DNA of 6,501 bases from Chloroflexota bacterium (GTDB lineage Bacteria > Chloroflexota > Anaerolineae > Aggregatilineales > Phototrophicaceae). The stretch's first letter is position 1. Every line of letters begins with the position of its first letter. The notes under the pieces are model-generated. The model saw nothing but the letters and a program-made list of their open reading frames with translations, was not told the origin of the DNA and did no database searches. Shown piece by piece: positions 1 through 5,579 of the stretch. The DNA is taken from NCBI GenBank assembly GCA_010092805.1, contig JAADYY010000012.1, positions 1 through 6,501 of the forward strand, written 5' to 3'. The translations under genes were made by a program, and so were the position numbers.

Positions 1-860
1 CCGAATTCTTCGACCAACCGACAGATCAGCGCGCCCTCAGAACCGTAGGCGCGGGCTTCCAGGCCGGGATAGTTGCCGACGGTCACATAACTGGACTGAA
101 TCGAGCAGATAGCGCCATTCGCATATTCGCCCATGTAGATATCACCGTCGTCAATGTGGGTGCGCACACGCTGACCGCTGGCGTCCGTGCGGTATGGGAC
201 GAAATTCTTCAGCATCCCCACCACACGGACGATATCGCTGCCGACAAACCACTGGCTCAGGTCAATGATCGGCGCGCCGTAGCCTTCCAGCGAAGAAACT
301 TTAATGTCTGGCAGATCCGCCGGCGGGATGAGATCGGCTTTGGTGACCGGCTCGGTCGGGCTGATAAATTGTGAATTCTGCTCAAAGCCGTTGAAGATAA
401 ACGGTTCGCCGATAAAGCCCTCTTGGATCAGCTCATACATGTACTGCATCGCTGGGGCATAGCGAAATGTGAGGCCGACTTTGGTTTTCAGCCCTTTGGA
501 CTCGGCCAGCTCATACGCCTCCCATGTCCGCTTGAAATCGTGGGCGACGGGCTTTTCACACAGGCAGTGCTTCCCTGCGTTGAGCGCCGCAAACGCCAGC
601 ACCTCGTGATTATCGCGGTCGTCGGCGCTGCCGCGCGTACACACATCGATCACATCGACATCGGCTTTGGCGAGCATTTCTTGATAATCGGTGTAAACGT
701 GCGGGATATTGAACTCGCGGGCGCGTTCCTCCGCTAGATCGCGGTTCAAATCGCAGATAGCAACAATTTCCGCGTGTGGCGAGCGCACAAAACCGGGCAG
801 ATGCGCCCGCGCTGCCCACCGCCCCGCCCCGATCACCCCAATCCGTAATTTTTCAGCCAT
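1..860 (-). CDS. Gfo/Idh/MocA-family NAD(P)-dependent oxidoreductase, 3' end cut by window edge
   Basis: The first 286 residues of a cytoplasmic dehydrogenase of the family that oxidises or reduces sugars, inositols and related polyols with NAD(P). The N-terminal Rossmann fold opens with a strand and the GVIGAG dinucleotide loop (residues 8-13); CEKP at 101-104 carries the family's conserved Lys103. The C-terminal alpha/beta domain starts near residue 125. Where relatives usually have D-x-G-x-H before the IDL helix, this protein reads G-Y-G-A-P (193-197), so the usual catalytic Asp and His are absent while Asp200 of the helix remains. The ATG start is well fixed: an in-frame TGA lies two codons upstream and a GAGGAG ribosome site 9 nt away. 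It follows the M14 deacylase by 55 bp with no terminator between, so the two are probably co-transcribed. Relatives are usually 330-400 residues long, so perhaps 50-110 residues are missing. The family is near certain; the substrate is unknown. Confidence 0.93.
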   Translation of the reverse strand, partial: MAEKLRIGVIGAGRWAARAHLPGFVRSPHAEIVAICDLNRDLAEERAREFNIPHVYTDYQEMLAKADVDVIDVCTRGSADDRDNHEVLAFAALNAGKHCLCEKPVAHDFKRTWEAYELAESKGLKTKVGLTFRYAPAMQYMYELIQEGFIGEPFIFNGFEQNSQFISPTEPVTKADLIPPADLPDIKVSSLEGYGAPIIDLSQWFVGSDIVRVVGMLKNFVPYRTDASGQRVRTHIDDGDIYMGEYANGAICSIQSSYVTVGNYPGLEARAYGSEGALICRLVEEF

Positions 861-869
861 TGATCAGCG

Positions 870-875
870 CTCCTC
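870..875 (-). promoter_or_regulatory. Ribosome binding site of the Gfo/Idh/MocA oxidoreductase
   Basis: GAGGAG on the minus strand, 9 nt before the ATG at 860. It is one of the two clear Shine-Dalgarno matches in the window, and together with the in-frame stop two codons before the ATG it settles the start codon. Confidence 0.75.
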
Positions 876-915
876 GTTAGTCAAAACCATCTTACCAAAA
901 CACATTTTTTCAGGA

Positions 916-1851
916 TCAAGCGAGCGGCTCAGCGATCACGTAGGTCATCGCGCCACCCTCGATGCGCGTCAGTGTGGGGCGCAGCAGCAGCAGCGCCGTC
1001 TGCGGAAATGGGGCCGTGAATGTCTCCAACCGTTCCATCGTCGCCGGGTCATGCAAATAGCCGAGCGTCGTGCCCGCTGCGACGACCGTTCCAACCGCAT
1101 CCCCACGCAGTTCCGGCACAAATACGCCGCCTCGGCTTGGGCGCAGCACTTGCGTCGGCCCCACCGGCAGCGAAGCGGTCAACGGTTGATCATCGCTGGG
1201 CGGCCTCAGCACCCCCACGATTCCCAAAGCACGCCGTAAACCAGCCGCGATTCGCGCTGCCCACATGACCTCGTGCTCACCACGCCCGCCCATTTCGATG
1301 GCTGCGGCCCGCGCGCCCTGGGAACGCGCGTACCCCGTCAGTGTGACTTGCCGCTCCGGGCCATCAACGATGAACGGTGCCGCGAACGCTTCAGACAGCG
1401 CTTCGCCGCCTGCAAACCGAAACGCAAACGCATTCACGCACCAACTGCCGCCGCCATGTAAATCGATCACCACATCAACGCCGGGCAGCGCCCGCTCGAC
1501 CAGTGTGGCGGCCAGTCGCTCCGTGTGTGAACCGTGCGCGCTGCCGGGGAATGTCCGGTTGAGATCGAGCGTATCGAGCGGCGCATTCCGGGCGTCCGCC
1601 TCCAGCGCCAGCGGATTGGCGGCAGGCACCACCCGCAGCGATCCGAGCAGGTCATCGGCGGGGGTCTGCGTCAGCAGCTTGTGAATGGCCCACGCGCCCC
1701 AGGGACCTTCGTCGCCGTGAACGCCCGCAGCGATAAGGACAACCGGCGCGCCCCTCCCCGCACGACCGATCATCAGCGGGACACTGCCAACGGCAGCGCC
1801 CGCCGGGATGGGTACACTTTCCCATTCGATCAATTCGTTGAGCCGAGTCAT
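916..1851 (-). CDS. M14-family zinc deacylase (succinylglutamate desuccinylase/aspartoacylase type)
   Basis: A complete protein of 311 residues, typical for the PF04952 branch of the M14 metallopeptidases, which hydrolyse the amide of N-acyl amino acids and related small molecules, or trim peptides, using one zinc. Visible motifs: GVHGDEG (44-49) with zinc ligands His45 and Glu48; DLNRTFPG (96-103), where Asn-Arg normally binds the substrate carboxylate; DLHGGG (130-135) with the third ligand His132; and AIEMGG (184-189), where Glu186 fits the general-base position. All expected active-site residues are therefore present. From about residue 233 a small beta-rich domain follows, like the barrel at the end of aspartoacylases. 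There is no signal peptide, so it should be cytoplasmic. An in-frame TAA lies two codons before the ATG, which limits the start; the ribosome site is weak. It is first in the leftward unit, ahead of the oxidoreductase and divergent from a transporter operon, which suggests it deacylates the imported compound. The exact substrate cannot be assigned. Confidence 0.92.
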   Translation of the reverse strand: MTRLNELIEWESVPIPAGAAVGSVPLMIGRAGRGAPVVLIAAGVHGDEGPWGAWAIHKLLTQTPADDLLGSLRVVPAANPLALEADARNAPLDTLDLNRTFPGSAHGSHTERLAATLVERALPGVDVVIDLHGGGSWCVNAFAFRFAGGEALSEAFAAPFIVDGPERQVTLTGYARSQGARAAAIEMGGRGEHEVMWAARIAAGLRRALGIVGVLRPPSDDQPLTASLPVGPTQVLRPSRGGVFVPELRGDAVGTVVAAGTTLGYLHDPATMERLETFTAPFPQTALLLLRPTLTRIEGGAMTYVIAEPLA

Positions 1852-1898
1852 GAGTTATTGTCCACAGCGGTTCGGCGGTCTGTTAAAAATGTTGGGAA

Positions 1899-1927
1899 AT
1901 GATAGTTCAAGCCCTTCTAATTGCCAA
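1899..1927 (-). promoter_or_regulatory. Candidate sigma70-type promoter for the M14 deacylase unit
   Basis: Read on the minus strand: TTGGCA at 1927-1922 as -35 (5 of 6 to TTGACA), a 17-bp spacer, then TATCAT at 1904-1899 as -10 (5 of 6 to TATAAT). Transcription would begin near 1892, giving a leader of about 40 nt before the ATG at 1851. The -35 box overlaps the left arm of the inverted repeat at 1924-1952. The prediction rests on consensus match and spacing only. Confidence 0.55.
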
Positions 1928-1952
1928 ATATAAATATGAGTCCAATATTTGG
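1924..1952. promoter_or_regulatory. Inverted repeat, candidate shared operator of the divergent units
   Basis: The perfect 8-bp arms CCAAATAT (1924-1931) and ATATTTGG (1945-1952) are separated by 13 bp, so their centres lie 21 bp (two helical turns) apart on the same DNA face. The left arm overlaps the -35 of the leftward promoter (1922-1927) and the right arm overlaps the -35 of the rightward promoter (1949-1954). A dimeric regulator bound here would cover both. No regulator gene is present in the window, so the binding protein cannot be named. The arms are AT-rich and some chance similarity is possible. Confidence 0.45.
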
Positions 1953-1978
1953 AAGATGCAATCAAAGTAAAGTATAGT
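1949..1978 (+). promoter_or_regulatory. Candidate sigma70-type promoter for the transporter operon
   Basis: TTGGAA at 1949-1954 (4 of 6 to the -35 consensus), an 18-bp spacer, and TATAGT at 1973-1978 (5 of 6 to the -10 consensus). Initiation near 1985 would leave an untranslated leader of about 108 nt before the GTG at 2093. A second, weaker arrangement lies just upstream: TTGCCA at 1921-1926 with AATATT at 1944-1949, spacer 17. Either places the inverted repeat inside the promoter. Confidence 0.45.
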
Positions 1979-2006
1979 CTCCGAACGTGTCGCATTCGCC
2001 GAGATA

Positions 2007-2021
2007 TGATCGATCCGATCA
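2007..2021. repeat. 15-bp inverted repeat in the leader of the transporter operon
   Basis: TGATCG and CGATCA flank ATC, so the two 6-bp arms match perfectly. GCCG (1998-2001) and CGGC (2023-2026) outside it could lengthen a hairpin, but only with a 5-nt bulge. It lies about 20 nt downstream of the predicted transcription start and contains three GATC words. It may be a second regulator site or a weak RNA hairpin. The 3-nt loop is tight for RNA, which slightly favours a DNA site. Confidence 0.3.
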
Positions 2022-2077
2022 GCGGCAGCGATTCGACCTCACTCCAGAAGATCTTTGTTGGATACATTGCCGAATTT

Positions 2078-2085
2078 AGGGAGGA
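2078..2085 (+). promoter_or_regulatory. Strong ribosome binding site of the solute-binding protein
   Basis: AGGGAGGA ends 7 nt before the GTG at 2093. It decides the start of the binding-protein gene: the reading frame is open back to a TTG at 1949, but the segment in between holds the predicted promoter and would put 48 unrelated residues before the signal peptide. Confidence 0.85.
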
Positions 2086-2092
2086 TATTCGC

Positions 2093-3697
2093 GTGAAACA
2101 AAAAACTATTTTGATTGCTGTGCTCGTCACCCTGGCGTTGGGGCTGGCACTCACGCCCGCTGCGGCGCAGGAGCAGACGGAACTTCGCATCGGCTTTAGT
2201 TTCGCGGACGTTGACTCGCTTGATCCGGGCGTGACCACCCTTTCGGGTGTCGGGATCATGGTCGGCCACGTCTTCGATACGCTGATCTACCAACAGCCGC
2301 TCGGCACCTACCATCCCGGCCTGGCAACTGAGTGGACGGTCAATGAGGATGCGACAGAGTACACCTTCACCCTGCGTGATGATGTGACCTTCCACGACGG
2401 AACGCCGTTCAACGCGGAAGCCGTGAAGTTCACCTTCGACCGCATTGTCGATCCGGAACTGAATTCGCAAATGGCCTTCAGTTTCCTGGGCGGCACCACC
2501 TACCAAGAGACAGTTGTCGTTGACGAATTCACCGCGACGGTGCGCTTCAACTCGCCGAACGCGGCGTTCCTCGACAGCGCCTCGCAGCCACAGTTGGGCA
2601 TCGTCTCGCCGACCGCCGTCGAGGCCCTGGGGCAGGACTTCGGCATTGCAGACATCGTGGGCACCGGCCCCTTCATCTTCGAATCGTACACGCCAGATTC
2701 CCAAGTCGTATTGGTGCGCAACCCCGATTACAACTGGGGTTCAGAAGCCGTCTTTGGGCGCAGCGGCCCCGCTGATCTGGAACGGATCACCTTCCTGCTG
2801 ATCGAGGAGCCGGCGACACGGCTGGCCGCGCTGGAAAGCGGTGAGGCCGACTTCATCGATGATGTGCCAGGGCTGGATGTTGCGCGCCTGCAAGACGATC
2901 CGGACTTCGAAATTCAAATTTTCCAGCAGGCCGGGCACGGCAATTCGCTCATGTTCAACGCCGAGCGCGAACCCACCAGCGAAGTTGCAGTGCGCCGGGC
3001 CGTCAACTTCGCCATCGACAAGGAAGCGATGATCGATATTGTGTTCAACGGCTTCGGGACGCCGGGGTGCAGCGCCCTCACCGATGTGATGTTCGGCTAT
3101 GATCCGGCCACTTGCGATTTCTACAGCTACGACCCCGAAGAAGCGGGGCGGATTCTCGATGAGGCCGGGTGGGTGCTCAACGAAGAGACGGGCATCCGTG
3201 AACGGGACGGTGAGCCGCTGGTGATCCAGCACTACGCGCCGAACCGCCCATTGAACGCGGCAATGGCCGAATTTGTGCAGGAAGATCTGGCGAATATAGG
3301 CGTCGAGTTCGAACTCAATTTGATCGACTTCGCGGCGTACCTCGACATTGTCCGGGCGGGCGAGCATAATACGCAAAATTGGTGGGATACCCAGACCGAC
3401 CCCGATGGCGTGATGCGCACCCTGTTCCACTCGTCGAATGCGGATGGCGGCACGAACCGCAACCGCTATCGTGACGACGAGATGGACGCACTCATCGACC
3501 AGGCGCTGGGCATTGGCGATCCGGAAGAACGTGCCGCTGTCTATGCGGAAATCCAGCAGAAGATCGGCGATGAGGCCATTATGGTCTTCTTCAACAATCC
3601 GGTCGTGCTGTATGCTTCGGTGCCGGAACTGCAAGGGCTAACCGTATTGAGCGGCGGCTTCCAACCTAACTTCTACGTTGCGTCCTTCAGCGGCTAA
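2093..3697 (+). CDS. ABC transporter family-5 solute-binding protein (peptide/DppA-OppA class)
   Basis: A 534-residue exported protein that captures substrate outside the membrane and delivers it to the two permeases encoded next. I chose the GTG start because of the strong AGGGAGGA site 7 nt upstream and because it places a classic signal peptide at the N-terminus: Lys at 2 and 4, a hydrophobic core at 6-20, and a signal-peptidase-I-like AAA/QEQ junction near 25/26. There is no lipobox cysteine. The SBP_bac_5 signature is clear: a GLATEW-like segment (76-81) followed by TFTLRDDVTFHDGTPF (91-106) and VKFTFDRI (111-118). TGPFIFESY (191-199) and the later RRAVNFAID (301-309) are also typical. 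Cys326 and Cys341 are its only cysteines and probably form a disulfide. Length is normal for the family. Members bind di- and oligopeptides but also nickel chelates, glutathione and oligosaccharides, so peptide specificity is not proven. It is first in the rightward operon and is followed by a stable hairpin. Confidence 0.95.
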   Translation: MKQKTILIAVLVTLALGLALTPAAAQEQTELRIGFSFADVDSLDPGVTTLSGVGIMVGHVFDTLIYQQPLGTYHPGLATEWTVNEDATEYTFTLRDDVTFHDGTPFNAEAVKFTFDRIVDPELNSQMAFSFLGGTTYQETVVVDEFTATVRFNSPNAAFLDSASQPQLGIVSPTAVEALGQDFGIADIVGTGPFIFESYTPDSQVVLVRNPDYNWGSEAVFGRSGPADLERITFLLIEEPATRLAALESGEADFIDDVPGLDVARLQDDPDFEIQIFQQAGHGNSLMFNAEREPTSEVAVRRAVNFAIDKEAMIDIVFNGFGTPGCSALTDVMFGYDPATCDFYSYDPEEAGRILDEAGWVLNEETGIRERDGEPLVIQHYAPNRPLNAAMAEFVQEDLANIGVEFELNLIDFAAYLDIVRAGEHNTQNWWDTQTDPDGVMRTLFHSSNADGGTNRNRYRDDEMDALIDQALGIGDPEERAAVYAEIQQKIGDEAIMVFFNNPVVLYASVPELQGLTVLSGGFQPNFYVASFSG

Positions 3698-3709
3698 AGA
3701 CTGATCTCT

Positions 3710-3745
3710 CGGCGGCTGGCACCGTCTCACAGGTGTCGGTCGCCG
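3710..3745 (+). ncRNA. Intercistronic GC-rich hairpin between binding protein and permease
   Basis: A 14-bp stem pairs 3710-3723 with 3732-3745 around an 8-nt loop (GTCTCACA). Three pairs are G-U wobbles in plus-strand RNA; in the opposite strand they would be A-C mismatches, so the structure belongs to the transporter transcript. It starts 12 nt after the binding-protein stop codon and ends 21 nt before the permease ATG. No U-run follows, so it is a poor intrinsic terminator. By analogy with structures after other binding-protein genes (such as malE), it may block 3' exonucleases and keep binding-protein mRNA more abundant than permease mRNA. Confidence 0.6.
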
Positions 3746-3766
3746 CATCTGACCCCATAAACTGCC

Positions 3767-4690
3767 ATGACCCGATTTCTGACCCGGCGGTTACTCCAAG
3801 CGATCCCCACTGTCGTGCTGGTGACGATGCTGGTGTTTCTGATGCTGCACCTCACCCCCGGCGACCCGGCGCAGGTGCTGCTGGGTGACCAGCGCAGCAC
3901 ACCGGAAATGCTCGAACGGGTGCGCGCCGATATGGGCTTGGATCGCCCGTTGGTGGAACAATATCTCACCTATATGGGCAGTGTCCTCGGCGGTGATCTG
4001 GGTAGATCGTTGATCACCAACATACCAGTTGGCGAAAGCATTCTGCTGCGCCTGCCCCACACAATTGAACTCACCATCGCGGCGATGCTGTTGGCGATGG
4101 TGCTGGGCATTGGGTTGGGGGTGCTGGCCGCGCTGCGCCACAACACCGTCGTGGATACCGCCGCCATGACATTGGCCCTCATCGGGATTTCGATGCCGGT
4201 GTACTGGTCATCGCTGCTGCTGATCATGCTGTTTTCGGTCGGGTTGGGCTGGTTCCCACCCATCGGCCAGGGCAGCCTGGATCGATTGGTGCTGCCGGCC
4301 TTTGCGCTGGCGCTGGTATCGGCTGGCGCGTTGGCGCGTCTGGTGCGGTCGAGTATGTTAGAGGTGCTGAACCAGGATTACATCGTGACCGCACGCTCGA
4401 AAGGCTTGGCCCAGCGCCGCGTGATCGCCTGGCACGCTGTCCGCAACGCCTTGATCCCGGTGATCACCATCCTCGGCCTTACGTTTGGCAATCTACTGGG
4501 CGGGGCCGTCCTCACAGAGACGATCTTCGCCCGGTTGGGCATCGGGGCCATGTACGTAGAAGCCGTCCTGCAGAAAGATTTCACGCTGGTGCAGGGCACC
4601 ACCCTGTTTATCGCGCTGGCTTATGTTGTGATCAATATTACTATCGACCTGATTTATCTGGTGATCGATCCGCGCATCCGTTATGACTGA
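3767..4690 (+). CDS. ABC transporter permease, DppB/OppB type
   Basis: A 307-residue inner-membrane protein forming half of the transport channel. It has six apparent membrane segments, near residues 9-28, 99-121, 132-157, 173-194, 229-251 and 276-298, the usual DppB layout with a long external loop after the first helix. That loop carries GDLGRSL (76-82), a family hallmark. The cytoplasmic EAA loop that docks the ATPase runs about 204-231, with Ala209, Gly213 and the closing I-P at 230-231. FARLGIG (254-260) takes the place of the more common FxxPGxG, and the protein ends with DPRIRYD as relatives do. Length is normal. No convincing ribosome site precedes the ATG, so translation may be modest. 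The stop codon overlaps the start of the DppC-type gene by 8 nt. Its partners are the upstream binding protein and the downstream permease. Confidence 0.95.
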   Translation: MTRFLTRRLLQAIPTVVLVTMLVFLMLHLTPGDPAQVLLGDQRSTPEMLERVRADMGLDRPLVEQYLTYMGSVLGGDLGRSLITNIPVGESILLRLPHTIELTIAAMLLAMVLGIGLGVLAALRHNTVVDTAAMTLALIGISMPVYWSSLLLIMLFSVGLGWFPPIGQGSLDRLVLPAFALALVSAGALARLVRSSMLEVLNQDYIVTARSKGLAQRRVIAWHAVRNALIPVITILGLTFGNLLGGAVLTETIFARLGIGAMYVEAVLQKDFTLVQGTTLFIALAYVVINITIDLIYLVIDPRIRYD

Positions 4691-5579
4691 CTCCGCTGCC
4701 AAATCCCCGACGATCATCGCGCTGGCAGATGCGCCAAAAGAGCGGCGCTTCTTACGTGTGTTACAGCGTGCGCGGCGCAGCCCGAATATCATCGTTGGCA
4801 CGACGATCTTGTCGGTGGCGATCGTGCTCGTCGTCTTTGCACCAGTGTTCACCGGGTTTGACCCGGTCGAGCAATTCCGGCGTGAACGCCTGAATCCGCC
4901 GGGTGCCGTGCATGTGTTTGGCACAGATAATCTAGGGCGGGATATCTTCTCACGTGTGCTCTACGGTGGGCGCATTTCATTGCAAGTGGGGATCATCTCG
5001 GTCGCCATCGCTTCGGTGACGGGCACCTTCCTGGGCCTCATCTCTGGGTATTTTGGCCGCTGGGCGGACTCGCTGATCATGCGGCTGATCGATGTGCTGC
5101 TGGCTTTCCCAAGCATCCTGCTGGCGTTAGCAATTGTCGCGGTGCTGGGGCGTGATCTGCGGAACGTGATGCTCGCCGTCGGGATCGCGGCGCTGCCTGT
5201 GTACACCCGCGTCGTGCGGGCGAGTACGTTGTCCATCAAGCAGACCGATTACATCACCGCCGCGCAGGCCATCGGTTCATCGTCCTGGCGGATTCTCGTG
5301 GCACATATCTTGCCAAATGTGCTCGCGCCGATTATTGTCATCTCAACCAACGGCATCGCCAGCGCGATCATCGCGGGTGCGGCGCTGAGCTTTCTGGGGT
5401 TGGGCCAGCAGCCACCTGACCCAGAATGGGGGCTGATGTTGAGCCAGGGCCGCGAATACATCCGAGTCGCCTGGTGGGTGACGGCCTTCCCCGGCCTGGC
5501 GATCATGATCACGGTGCTGGCGATCAATCTGCTGGGCGACGGCCTCCGTGATGTCCTCGATCCACGCTTGAAGATGTGA
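4683..5579 (+). CDS. ABC transporter permease, DppC/OppC type
   Basis: A 298-residue inner-membrane protein, the second half of the channel. A cytoplasmic N-terminal tail of about 35 residues precedes the first helix (36-56). FGTDNLGRDIFSR (79-91) is the DppC signature that follows it. Further helices lie near 99-121, 134-156, 160-175, 212-238 and 267-286. The EAA loop is at 189-217 (Ala193, Ala194, Gly198, Pro211), and the conserved ALSFLGLGQQPPDPEWG stretch is at 234-250. All expected elements are intact and the length is typical. The ATG lies inside the end of the previous gene (ATGACTGA, 4683-4690) without its own good ribosome site, pointing to translational coupling and equal amounts of the two permeases. 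ATPase genes, which usually follow in such operons, are replaced here by a dehydrogenase gene. Confidence 0.95.
   Translation: MTDSAAKSPTIIALADAPKERRFLRVLQRARRSPNIIVGTTILSVAIVLVVFAPVFTGFDPVEQFRRERLNPPGAVHVFGTDNLGRDIFSRVLYGGRISLQVGIISVAIASVTGTFLGLISGYFGRWADSLIMRLIDVLLAFPSILLALAIVAVLGRDLRNVMLAVGIAALPVYTRVVRASTLSIKQTDYITAAQAIGSSSWRILVAHILPNVLAPIIVISTNGIASAIIAGAALSFLGLGQQPPDPEWGLMLSQGREYIRVAWWVTAFPGLAIMITVLAINLLGDGLRDVLDPRLKM

Noticed and set aside
861..915. Terminator or small gene between the M14 deacylase and the oxidoreductase
   Set aside because: The 55-bp gap shows no stem-loop and no credible reading frame, only the ribosome site of the oxidoreductase.
709..1239. Open frame of 176 codons on the plus strand
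   Set aside because: It runs antisense across the oxidoreductase start and the M14 C-terminal region; Arg- and Gln-rich low-quality translation without motifs.
1949..2092. Possible 48-residue N-terminal extension of the binding protein from a TTG codon at 1949
   Set aside because: The GTG at 2093 has a strong ribosome site and opens directly into a signal peptide; the extension covers the predicted promoter and leader.
2039..2704. Open frame of 221 codons on the minus strand
   Set aside because: Antisense to the binding-protein gene and its ribosome site; its composition resembles no recognisable protein.
2741..3634. Long open frame of 297 codons on the minus strand
   Set aside because: It lies wholly antisense to the well-supported binding-protein gene, shows no family motifs, and is a by-product of GC-rich codon use.
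3710..3745. Intrinsic terminator after the binding-protein gene
   Set aside because: The stem is strong, but no run of T follows it; the next bases are GC-mixed and the permease gene starts 21 nt later.
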